Below are positions 33,757 to 41,849 of a stretch of 41,849 bases of DNA, piece by piece (position 1 is the stretch's first letter; each line of letters opens with the position of its first letter). The position numbers and the translations under genes are program-made. Origin of the DNA: an uncultured Opitutales bacterium (GTDB taxonomy: Bacteria > Verrucomicrobiota > Verrucomicrobiia > Opitutales > Intestinicryptomonadaceae); the NCBI GenBank assembly GCA_900546565.1, contig URDC01000008.1, forward strand, positions 1-41,849. The letters are read 5' to 3'. Under the pieces are notes generated by a model. It saw nothing but the letters and a program-made list of their open reading frames with translations. It had not been told where the DNA came from and did no database searches.

Positions 33757-35115
33757 TTATATGCCGTGCTCGGCTATGTATGCGCGGATTTTCGCGGTGT
33801 CGGGGGCGGACTTCACATTCACAATCTTGCGCCCGAGCAGCGTTTCGAGCGATTCCGCCGTCGGGTGGACGCCTATCACGCGCTCGATAAGCTCGGGAAA
33901 CTTCGCCGGACTCGCCGTCGAGAGCACGATTTTCGCGCCCTTGTGCGACAAATCCGCAAAGCCGCAGGCGGTGTGCGGGTCTACAATTTCGCCGTATTTC
34001 TTGTAGATTTCGGCGATTTTTTCGGCAATATGCGCGTCGTCCATACGCGACGCTGAAAAGTCGGGAACATCGAATTTTTCGAAAACATATCTGCCCGTCG
34101 CCTTGAATTCCCCCATAACTTCGCGCACTTTCGCCCCGTCGCGGCCGAACATAAAATACACGAACCGCTCGAAGTTCGAGGCAACCTGAATATCCATAGA
34201 CGGCGCGCAACTCGGGCACACTTTCGCGACCTCGTAAACACCGCTTTCAAAGAGCCTGTAAAGAATGTCGTTCTGGTTGGTCGCGACCTTAAAACGGACA
34301 TTTTTCAGCCCGCATTGCGCCGCAACCCACCCCGCCAAAATGTTGCCGAAGTTGCCCGTGGGCACAATGAATTGGACATTTTCGCGCTCTGAGGGTTCGA
34401 GCCTTAGCCACGCATAAATGTAGTATACACATTGCGCAAGTATCCGCGCCAAATTTATCGAATTTACCGCCGACAACCTCCACTTCGCCTTGAAGCCGAC
34501 ATCGCCGAAAATCTCCTTGACAATGGCCTGAGCGTCGTCGAACGTGCCGCTTATTGCAATCGGGAAAACGTTGTCCGCGCCAGTGCACGCCATTTGGCGT
34601 TCCTGCAACGGCGAAACGCGCCCGTCGGGATACAGGATGAAAATCCGCACCCCTTTTTTGCCCAAAAGCCCGTTGATAGCCGCACTGCCCGTATCGCCGC
34701 TCGTAGCCCCCAGCACATTTATCTTCGAGCCCGAACGCGCGAGCAAATACTCGTAGAGATTGCCCAAAAATTGCAGCGCAAAGTCCTTGAACGCGAGCGT
34801 CGGACCGTGAAAAAGCTCCAAGATGTAAAGACCGTTTTCGAGCTTTTTTAGCGGCGCAATCGCGGGATCGTCGAAATTCGAATACGACATCTCCGCGATT
34901 CTTTCAATGTCTTCGCGCGCGATGTCGTCGGCAAACAGCGAAATAAACTCCGCACAAAGCCGCGCATACGGCAGATTCCGCCACGCGTCGAGCCTGTCCG
35001 AAATGTCTGGAAATTTTTCGGGGACAAACAACCCGCCGTCGGGAGCGAGCCCTTCGGCTACCGCCTCCGAGAACGAAAGCGGCTTTGCGCCGCCTCTTGT
35101 GCTAACATACTTCAT
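33757..35115 (-). CDS. thrC: Threonine synthase
   Basis: PLP enzyme that converts O-phosphohomoserine to threonine. The 452-residue protein starts with MKYVSTRGGAKPLSF, the usual beginning of the long class. The PLP lysine is in PTLAFKDFALQ (about Lys110), the phosphate-binding loop is ATSGDTGSAA, and VPTGNFGNILAG follows. The frame is open 13 codons upstream of ATG 35115, but homology starts at this Met. It sits between lysC and cimA; homoserine dehydrogenase and homoserine kinase genes are not in the window. Confidence 0.96.
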   Translation of the reverse strand: MKYVSTRGGAKPLSFSEAVAEGLAPDGGLFVPEKFPDISDRLDAWRNLPYARLCAEFISLFADDIAREDIERIAEMSYSNFDDPAIAPLKKLENGLYILELFHGPTLAFKDFALQFLGNLYEYLLARSGSKINVLGATSGDTGSAAINGLLGKKGVRIFILYPDGRVSPLQERQMACTGADNVFPIAISGTFDDAQAIVKEIFGDVGFKAKWRLSAVNSINLARILAQCVYYIYAWLRLEPSERENVQFIVPTGNFGNILAGWVAAQCGLKNVRFKVATNQNDILYRLFESGVYEVAKVCPSCAPSMDIQVASNFERFVYFMFGRDGAKVREVMGEFKATGRYVFEKFDVPDFSASRMDDAHIAEKIAEIYKKYGEIVDPHTACGFADLSHKGAKIVLSTASPAKFPELIERVIGVHPTAESLETLLGRKIVNVKSAPDTAKIRAYIAEHGI

Positions 35116-35197
35116 AAATGCCCTTGACACTATAAAAAAAAGCGCCGCGGTCAAGACTTTAAATCCGACCCGACGCCTTCAAAAAAACTTTCAAAAA

Positions 35198-36412
35198 CTA
35201 ATCGCCCAGATTAAATGCCTTGTGCAAGATGTTGGCGGCCAAGTCGGCTTCGGAGAGCGAAATACCGACCGAAATCTTGATTTCGCTCGTCGTAATAATC
35301 TGGACATTGATATTGTTTTCGGCGAGGGTCTGGAAGAACTTTGCCGCCACACCCGAGTGCGAACGCATGCCCGTGCCGATAACCGAGACTTTCGCGATGT
35401 CGCCCGTAATCGAGACCGTAGCCCCGCCGAGACTTTCGCGGATATTCGCCAAAACGCGCTCCGCCTTCGCCGCGTCGTCCTTCGATACCGTAAACGTCAA
35501 GTTCGCCTTGCCGCCGCGGCTGATATTCTGGACAATCATATCGACTATGATGCCCGCCTCGCCGAGGCTTTCGAATAAACGCGCCGCCAACCCCGGCTTG
35601 TCGGGGAGTTCGCTGACGGTGATTTTTGTCTGGTTTTTGTCTACCGCGACGCCGCTTATGACGACGTCCTCCAAAGAAGGAATTTCCGATTTCACTATTG
35701 TTCCTGGTTCGTTGTTAAAGCTTGAACGCACTTCGAAAACGACATTGTGCTTTTGCGCGAATTCAACCGAACGTGCCTGCATCACCTTCGAGCCCAGCGA
35801 CGCCATTTCGAGAAGTTCTTCGTAGGACATTTCGGGAATTTTTCTCGCGTCTTTTACAATGCGCGGGTCGGCTGTGTAGACGCCGCTAACGTCGGTGTAA
35901 ATCTGACAGAGGTCGGCTTTCAACGCCGCCGCGAGGGCGATAGCCGAAAGGTCGCTGCCGCCGCGCCCGAGCGTGGTGATGTCGCCGTCGCGCCCCACCC
36001 CTTGAAAACCTGCGACAATAACGACTTTGCCTTCGTCGAGACGCTGTAAAATGTCGCCGCCCGTAATTTCGGTAATGCGCGCCTTCGTGTGCGCAAAGTC
36101 CGTATAAATGCCCGCTTGCGCACCCGTGCGCGAAACCGCCTTCACCCCGAGCGAGTGCAACGCCATGGCAGTCAGAGCAATAGTCTCCTGCTCGCCGACG
36201 GCAAGCAACATATCCATTTCGCGTTCGTCGGGCGATTCGTTGAAAGTTTTCGCTCTGGCGATGAGATCGTTAGTCACGCCACTGCGCGCCGACACAACGA
36301 CAACAACCCTGTTGCCCGCGTCGACAAAAGATTTTATGCGCTTTGCGACATTCAGAATCCTGTCGGTATCCCCGACCGACGTCCCGCCGTATTTTTGAAC
36401 AATAAGAGCCAT
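35198..36412 (-). CDS. lysC: Aspartate kinase
   Basis: Phosphorylates aspartate, the entry to lysine, threonine, methionine and isoleucine synthesis. The 404-residue monofunctional enzyme has VQKYGGTSVGD at the N-terminus, the substrate region GEQETIAL and the nucleotide part TTLGRGGSDLSA. Two C-terminal ACT domains follow (ITVSELPDKPGLAARLFE, VSVIGTGMRSHSGVAAKFF) and would bind lysine or threonine as feedback signals. It is the first gene of a likely lysC-thrC-cimA transcript and is divergent from purB. No lysine riboswitch-like fold was seen upstream. Confidence 0.97.
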   Translation of the reverse strand: MALIVQKYGGTSVGDTDRILNVAKRIKSFVDAGNRVVVVVSARSGVTNDLIARAKTFNESPDEREMDMLLAVGEQETIALTAMALHSLGVKAVSRTGAQAGIYTDFAHTKARITEITGGDILQRLDEGKVVIVAGFQGVGRDGDITTLGRGGSDLSAIALAAALKADLCQIYTDVSGVYTADPRIVKDARKIPEMSYEELLEMASLGSKVMQARSVEFAQKHNVVFEVRSSFNNEPGTIVKSEIPSLEDVVISGVAVDKNQTKITVSELPDKPGLAARLFESLGEAGIIVDMIVQNISRGGKANLTFTVSKDDAAKAERVLANIRESLGGATVSITGDIAKVSVIGTGMRSHSGVAAKFFQTLAENNINVQIITTSEIKISVGISLSEADLAANILHKAFNLGD

Positions 36413-36702
36413 TGCTATCTATTCTTTCTAAATCTCCGTAATTTGAATCGAAACCCTCCCCGAGTCAATTTTATTTTTCGCACCCCAGCTAAATCGACAA
36501 ACTTCCCGACATATAAAAAAATCCGCCCCACCCCTCGCCCATTCATAAAAAAAGCAAAGGCGCATTGACGCAGTCAATCGCCGCCAGTGCCCGTCATATA
36601 AAAAAATCGCCGCCAGTGCCCGTCATATAAAAAAATCGCCGCCGGTGCCCGTCATATAAAAAACTTGAAATGGGGTGAAGAATAGTGCAACCTTTGAGAG
36701 AT
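36413..36702. other. Divergent lysC-purB intergenic region
   Basis: No gene is seen. It must hold the promoters of lysC (minus) and purB (plus). Its right half contains three 29-bp tandem repeats ending 39 bp before the purB ATG, and a partial, degenerate fourth copy near 36505-36525 (CCCGACATATAAAAAAATCC). Confidence 0.6.
36577..36663. repeat. Three tandem copies of a 29-bp unit
   Basis: Copies lie at 36577-36605, 36606-36634 and 36635-36663. The unit begins ATCGCCGCCAGT and ends GTCATATAAAAAA. Copies one and two are identical; copy three has one A-to-G change. Each contains CATATAAA, which could act as a -10-like element on the plus strand. The array lies directly upstream of purB. Confidence 0.93.
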
Positions 36703-38121
36703 ATGATACCGAATGTACTGGCAGAAAGATACGCATCGGCGGCAATAAAAAACATTTGGAGCGCCGAGGGAAAGATTTTAATGGAACGCAACCTGTGGAT
36801 TGCCGTAATGAAAGCGCAAAAGGAACTGGGCTTGGACATTCCGCAGGAGGCAATCGACGCCTACGAAAAAGTCAAAAACATAATCCGCGTCGACGAAATC
36901 AACAGGCGCGAAAAAATCACGCGCCACGACGTCAAGGCGCGAATCGAGGAGTTCTGCGAACTCGCGGGCTACGAACATATCCATAAGGGAATGACAAGCC
37001 GCGACCTCACCGAGTGCGTCGAACAACTGCAAGTCTTCGAGTCGCTCAAAGTCATACGCATAAAGGCTGCGGCGGCATTGTGGAAACTCTCGCAAAAGGC
37101 GCGCAAACACAAGGCGACAATCCTCGCGGCGCGCACCCATAACGTAATCGCGCAGCTGACGACATTCGGCAAACGTCTGGCGGAGTTCGGCGAAGACTCA
37201 ATGCGCGCGCTTGAAAAACTCGACGAACTCATCGACACCTACGCCGTGCGCGGCTTGAAGGGCGCAGTCGGCACCCAGCTCGACCAGCTCACCCTCTTCG
37301 ACGGCGACGCCTCCAAGGCAATCCTGCTCGACGAAAAAATCAGGAAACACCTCGGCATAAACCGCTGCGTCGGCGCGACGGGGCAGGTCTACCCGCGCAC
37401 ACTCGATTTCGAGTGCGTCTCGCGCCTCTACCAGCTCGGCGCGGGCGCGTCGAGCTTCGCAAAAACCCTGCGCATTATGGCGGGCATGGAACTCGCAAGC
37501 GAAGGCTTCGCCAAGGGGCAGACGGGCTCTTCGGCAATGCCGCATAAAATGAACTCGCGCAGCTGCGAGCGCATAAACGGCTTCCACGTTATCCTGCGCG
37601 GATATATGGAAATGGCGGCGTCGCTTGCGGGCGACCAGTGGAACGAGGGCGACGTCTCGTGCTCAGTCGTGCGCCGCGTCGTCCTGCCCGATTCGTTCTT
37701 CGCAATCGACGGCCTGCTCGAAACATTCATCACCATTATGAACCAAATGGTCGTAAACGAGGCGGTCATCAGAGCCGAGTGCGCAAAATATATGCCCTTC
37801 CTGCTGACGACAACCGTTATGATGAACGCCGTCAAAAAGGGAATCGGACGCGAAGACGCCCACGAAATAATCAAGGAACACGCCGTCGCCACAGCCAACG
37901 ACTTGCGCGCGGGCAAAATCGTCGAAAACGACCTCCTCAAACGGCTCGCCGACGATCCCCGAATGCCGCTCGACGCCGCCGAACTCGAAGCAATCCGCGC
38001 TTCGGGCGAACACGCCACCGCCCTCGCCGAAGCCCAAACCGAAGACTTCTGCAACCGCGCCGACAAACTCGCGTCTCTCACTCCCGAGGCGGAAACCTAC
38101 GAACCCGCCCCGATTTTGTAG
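36703..38121 (+). CDS. purB: Adenylosuccinate lyase
   Basis: Cleaves SAICAR and adenylosuccinate, releasing fumarate, in purine synthesis. The 472-residue product starts MIPNVLAERYASAA, the usual beginning of this branch. It has the active-site segments GMTSRDLTECV and ARTHNVIAQLTT, and the signature loop GSSAMPHKMNSRSCE with the catalytic serine. An in-frame GTG at 36685 would add six residues, but the family normally starts at this ATG. It is followed after 6 bp by tgt, so the two are co-transcribed, and it is preceded by the 29-bp tandem repeats. Confidence 0.96.
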   Translation: MIPNVLAERYASAAIKNIWSAEGKILMERNLWIAVMKAQKELGLDIPQEAIDAYEKVKNIIRVDEINRREKITRHDVKARIEEFCELAGYEHIHKGMTSRDLTECVEQLQVFESLKVIRIKAAAALWKLSQKARKHKATILAARTHNVIAQLTTFGKRLAEFGEDSMRALEKLDELIDTYAVRGLKGAVGTQLDQLTLFDGDASKAILLDEKIRKHLGINRCVGATGQVYPRTLDFECVSRLYQLGAGASSFAKTLRIMAGMELASEGFAKGQTGSSAMPHKMNSRSCERINGFHVILRGYMEMAASLAGDQWNEGDVSCSVVRRVVLPDSFFAIDGLLETFITIMNQMVVNEAVIRAECAKYMPFLLTTTVMMNAVKKGIGREDAHEIIKEHAVATANDLRAGKIVENDLLKRLADDPRMPLDAAELEAIRASGEHATALAEAQTEDFCNRADKLASLTPEAETYEPAPIL

Positions 38122-38127
38122 GATAAA

Positions 38128-39252
38128 ATGTTCAAAATCCTCAAAAATTGCCCGACAACAAAAGCGCGGCGCGGCACACTCCAAACCGCCCACGGGGACA
38201 TTCAAACCCCCGTGTTTATGCCCGTCGGCACACAGGCGACAGTCAAGGGCTTAACCCCCGCGCAGATTGAGGACACCGGCGCGCAAATAATACTCGGCAA
38301 CACCTACCACCTCAATATCCGACCAACTTCCGAACTCATCGCCCGCTTCGGCGGCTTGCACGGGTTTATGCAGTGGCATAAGCCGATACTCACCGACAGC
38401 GGCGGATTTCAGGCATTCAGCCTCTCCAAACTCCGCAAAATCTCGGAGGAGGGCATACAGTTCAGCTCGCATCTGGACGGCAAAAAACTCTTCATCAGCC
38501 CCGAAAGCTGCATGCAAATTCAGAAAAACCTCGGCTCGGACATCTGTATGGTTCTTGACGAGTGCATTCCCTACCCCTGCAAACGCGACGCGTGCATGAG
38601 GTCGGTCGAACGCACCCTGCGCTGGGCAAAACGCTGTCACGACGAATACCTGCGCCTGCAACTGCCCGAGGTAAACCGCCTCGCATTCGGAATCGTCCAG
38701 GGCTCCTGTTACCGCGATATCCGCCAGTTCTGCGCGGCGGAACTTTCGAAAATCGACTTCCCCGGATTTGCAATCGGCGGAGTCTCCGTCGGCGAGCCCG
38801 AGCCCGAAATGCTCTCGCAGGTCGGCGATTGCACCGAAATCCTGCCCGAAAACAAACCGCGCTACGTCATGGGCGTGGGCACGCCGCCGCAAATACTTAA
38901 AATGATAGCCTTGGGGGCGGATATGTTCGATTGCGTTATGCCGACACGCCTTGCAAGACACGCTTGCGCCTTCACACTCGACGGCGAAATAAACCTCAAA
39001 AACGCCCGCTTCGCCGAAGACCATTCCCCACTCGACCCCGAAATAGACAGCTACGCGTCGAACTTCACACGCGCCTATATCCGCCATTTGGTCAAGGCAA
39101 ACGAAATGCTCGCGTGCACCCTCATTTCAATCCATAATATAAAATTCTTCCAAATCCTCACACAACAGGCTCGCGAACATATCATATCGGGCGACTTCGC
39201 CGATTGGAGCGCGAATTGGATTGCCCGATACACCGCAACCGACCAAAGTTAG
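38128..39252 (+). CDS. tgt: tRNA-guanine (queuine) transglycosylase, zinc ligands missing
   Basis: Exchanges guanine 34 for a queuosine precursor in GUN-anticodon tRNAs. The 374-residue protein keeps the active site: LTDSGGFQ (Asp90), VLDECIPYP (Asp144), GGVSVGE and MFDCVMPTR (nucleophile Asp268). The structural zinc site is not intact. Most bacterial Tgt proteins have CxCxxC after PLDP, but here residues 301-311 read PLDPEIDSYAS, with no cysteine and apparently one residue fewer; only His336 (ISIHNIKF) remains. The usual RHGHLF-like segment is RHACAF. The fold may be stabilised without zinc, or the protein may be altered in function. It follows purB by 6 bp. Confidence 0.93.
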   Translation: MFKILKNCPTTKARRGTLQTAHGDIQTPVFMPVGTQATVKGLTPAQIEDTGAQIILGNTYHLNIRPTSELIARFGGLHGFMQWHKPILTDSGGFQAFSLSKLRKISEEGIQFSSHLDGKKLFISPESCMQIQKNLGSDICMVLDECIPYPCKRDACMRSVERTLRWAKRCHDEYLRLQLPEVNRLAFGIVQGSCYRDIRQFCAAELSKIDFPGFAIGGVSVGEPEPEMLSQVGDCTEILPENKPRYVMGVGTPPQILKMIALGADMFDCVMPTRLARHACAFTLDGEINLKNARFAEDHSPLDPEIDSYASNFTRAYIRHLVKANEMLACTLISIHNIKFFQILTQQAREHIISGDFADWSANWIARYTATDQS

Positions 39253-39341
39253 CGGCAATACACACAAACACCACACACCTTTGCGCGCCCGACTTTCCCC
39301 ACACGCGGCACATACATAAAACCCAAACGAAGGCATATAAA

Positions 39342-41817
39342 ATGAAAATCAAATTACTCTCAGTCTCGAAAAACACCGCAATCGCGGGGGTCGATTTCGA
39401 ATATGACTTCGCCGACGTCTACAAGTGCGCCGCAAAACTCTCCGAAACACTGCCGCAGGGAACTTCGAAAGCCGTCATATTTTCCGAGAACCGCCCCGAG
39501 TGGGCATTCGCCCTCTACGCCGTATGGATTGCGGGCGCGGCAGTAGTGCCCGTCGACGCCCAGTCGAACGCCGAGGAACTCGCCTTCGTGCTTTCCGATG
39601 CAACCCCCGAGGTCGTCTTCACATCCCGTGCAAACGCCGAAACCGCCCGCGCCGCGGCTGAAAAAATTTCGAGCGGCGCAAAAATCATAAATATCGACGA
39701 ATTTTTCGCAAACGCCGAGTATAAAAACCCGCCCCTCTCCGCGACTGTCGAACGCGAAGATTCCGACTTGGGGCTCATCGTCTACACTTCGGGCACGACG
39801 GGCAACCCAAAGGGCGTAATGCTGACATTTGCCAATATGTACGCCAATATGAAGGCGGTCGCCGAGGCGAAATACTATTTCGAAAAAATCCGCGTCTTGG
39901 CGATGCTGCCGCTGCACCACATTCTGCCGCTTATGGGGACACTCATTATGCCCCTTTCGGTGAACGGCAAGGTCGTTATGCCGCGCTCGATTTCGCCTGA
40001 GGAAATCTCCGCCGCGCTTCAAAAACACAGCGTCGATATGGTAATTTCCGTGCCGCGCTTCTACGAGCTTCTGCATTCGAATATTATGGCGAAAATCAAC
40101 CAGTCGAAAATCGCGCGGACAATGTTCTTCGCGGCAAAGACAGTCGGCTGCCTGAAATTCTCGCAAATACTCTTCGGCGTCATACACAAAAAATTCGGAG
40201 GCGCAATAAAGTTCTGGATCTCGGGCGGAGCTTCGCTCGACAAGAAGGTTTGGAGCGACCTCTGCACCCTCGGCTTCTCAGTCCGCGAGGGCTACGGAAT
40301 GACCGAGTGCGCCCCCATCATCGCATTCCCGCGCATAGGCAACATCAAAATGGGCTCGGTCGGACAGCCTCTTAGCGGCATAGAAGCCCGCATCGTCGAC
40401 GGCGAAATCGTCGTCAGGGGAGCAAACGTCACCTCGGGTTATTACCGCCGCCCCGAGGAAACCGCCGAGACCATACGCAACGGCTGGCTCTACACGGGCG
40501 ATTTGGGCTATTTCGACGACGACGGCTTCCTCTTCATCACAGGCCGCCGCAAGGAAATCATCGTCCTTGCCAACGGCAAAAACGTCAACCCCGCCGAACT
40601 CGAAACAAACCTCCAACGCCAATGCCCCGATATCGTCGAGGCGGGCGTTTTGATGTATCAAAACACATTCTGGGCAATCATCAGGGTAAAACAGGAACTC
40701 GTCGACAAACTCGGCGCGGAAGGCGTCGAGGAACACATCCGCAATAACGGCGTCCTGCCCTATAACCGCAACGCCCCCACATATAAACGCATAATAAAAA
40801 TCGCCCTCACAACCGACGAACTCCCGCGAACGCGCGTGGGCAAACTAAAACGCCACCTGCTCGCGGCATACATCGAAAACAAAAAGACACTTTCGGCCCG
40901 AGACAAATTGCCCGAGCCCGCCTCCCGAATCTATAAACAACTCAAAGACGTCCTCGCAAACCAGACTTCCGTCGCCGTCGATTGCGACGCCCATATGGAA
41001 ATGGACTTGGGGCTTGATTCTCTCGGCAAAATTTCTGTCCAGTGCTTCGTGCAGGAAAACTACGGCGTAAAAATCGCGGAAAAGGATTTTCAGGATTACC
41101 CGACCCTGCGCCAGTTCGCCGAAATGGTCGAAAAAAACATGGATTCCGATTTCGACGGACAACTCAAAACCGTCTCTTGGGCGGACATCGTAAAATCGTG
41201 CGACGGCGCAAAGATCAACAAACCCAACGCCTTCCACTTCGCAACAATCTGGGCATTCAAAACCTTCGTAAAACTGCTCTACAAAGTGGAATATACGGGG
41301 TTGGAAAACCTGCCACGCGACGGCGCGGCAATACTTGCTGCAAACCACCAGTCCTATATCGACGGAATCTTCCTCGTCGGCGGCTGCTCAAAAGCCGAAA
41401 TCTATAAAACATACTTCTTCGCAAAAATCCGCAATATAATAAAAAGCGGCGCAATCAGAAAGTTTGCCGATTTCAGCAACGTAATCGTTATGGACATAAA
41501 CGACAACGTCAAGGATTCCATCGTAAAACTCGCCAAAGTCTTGAAGGACGGCGGCAGAATCGCAATCTTCCCCGAGGGAACGCGCACAAAAGACGGCGAC
41601 GTCGCCGAGTTCAAGCCTACATTCGCAATCCTCGCCAAGGAAATGAACGCCCCCGTCATACCCGTGCGCATAAGCGGCGCATTCGAAAATATCCAGACGG
41701 GCAAAACCCTGCCCAAATTCGGCTCACATATCCGCGTCGATTACCTGCCCCCAATGGCCCCCAAAGACACCCAAACCTACGAGGATTTCGCCGCCGAAGT
41801 CCGCGCCGCAATTGTAT
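39342..41817 (+). CDS. Acyl-AMP ligase / acyl carrier protein / PlsC acyltransferase fusion, 3' end missing
   Basis: Multidomain lipid enzyme, 825 residues present and cut by the end of genomic sequence. Domain 1 (about 1-525) is an AMP-forming acyl ligase with YTSGTTGNPKG at 148-158, REGYGMTE, YTGDLGY and the C-terminal catalytic Lys in RTRVGKLKR. Domain 2 (about 525-610) is an acyl carrier domain with GLDSLGK, Ser560 carrying phosphopantetheine. Domain 3 (about 640 onward) is PlsC-like, NHQSYID (His669, Asp674) and FPEGTRT (743-749). Such fusions resemble Aas and would activate free fatty acids, hold them on the carrier and acylate a lysophospholipid or other acceptor. The start ATG 39342 has no strong ribosome site. 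From 41818 the reading frame runs into adapter. Confidence 0.9.
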
Positions 41818-41849
41818 CTGTCTCTTATACACATCTGACGCTGCCGACG
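41818..41849 (+). other. Nextera/Tn5 adapter sequence, not genomic
   Basis: The last 32 bases begin CTGTCTCTTATACACATCT, the 19-bp Tn5 mosaic end, followed by GACGCTGCCGACG, the read-1 adapter of tagmentation libraries. It is an untrimmed library artefact at a contig end, so real sequence stops at 41817. Confidence 0.98.

Noticed and set aside
36594..36853. Minus-strand frames encoding a repeated MTGTGGDFF peptide
   Set aside because: They come from reading through the 29-bp tandem repeats and the start of purB; no ribosome site and no homology.

Overview
The window looks like one contig from a member of the PVC superphylum, most likely Verrucomicrobiota (an Opitutales-like, host-associated lineage). 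This is an inference. It rests on a run of pseudopilin genes arranged as in verrucomicrobial genomes, a decayed Tat-exported Gfo/Idh/MocA oxidoreductase, a compact type II-C Cas9, glycan-degrading genes, moderate GC with long strand-coherent gene runs, and few strong Shine-Dalgarno sites. The right end is not genomic. From 41818 the sequence is the Tn5/Nextera mosaic end plus adapter, so the last gene is cut off by a library artefact.

Layout. 58-5868 (minus): sua5 and rpsR, then a mannose-salvage operon (manA, ROK sugar kinase, secreted GH2 beta-mannosidase-like lipoprotein). 6156-6232: tRNA-Arg(ACG). 6373-12294: a complete type II-C CRISPR-Cas locus with cas9, cas1 and cas2 on the plus strand. 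It is followed by a candidate tracrRNA on the minus strand at about 11020-11096 and an 18-repeat array. 12377-16150 (minus): a ModF-like double ATPase, ilvC, and a FadR-type GntR regulator with a perfect palindrome over its own promoter. 16383-16687: a frameshifted and internally deleted Gfo/Idh/MocA remnant. 16786-22048 (minus): envelope and lipid genes (GT8 glycosyltransferase, LtaS/MdoB-like phosphoglycerol transferase, dgkA, nitroreductase, sotB). 22264-23367 (plus): a zinc alcohol dehydrogenase. 23606-28211 (minus): five pseudopilins and an acidic companion protein of unknown function. 28277-36412 (minus): obg, a TRIC/UPF0126 protein, an OlsF-like bifunctional acyltransferase, cimA, thrC and lysC. 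36577-36663: three 29-bp tandem repeats. 36703 to the end (plus): purB, tgt, and a truncated AMP-ligase/ACP/PlsC fusion.

How the parts work together. lysC, thrC, cimA and ilvC supply threonine and isoleucine/valine; cimA gives a threonine-independent route to 2-oxobutanoate. The GH2 enzyme, ROK kinase and ManA would turn beta-mannosides into fructose-6-phosphate. The LtaS/MdoB-like enzyme would release diacylglycerol, which DgkA recycles. The OlsF-like protein and the terminal ligase/ACP/PlsC fusion point to active remodelling of membrane lipids.

The most interesting part is the CRISPR locus. The predicted tracrRNA sits between cas2 and the array, is antisense to cas2, shows the expected duplex-bulge-duplex pairing with the repeat, and ends in a 13-bp terminator hairpin. 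The Cas9 is small (1074 residues), with an atypical RuvC-I motif and an arginine-poor bridge helix, but all catalytic residues are present. Nothing here clearly establishes a wholly new system. The tracrRNA call, the zinc-site loss in Tgt and the pseudopilin companion are the points most worth testing.
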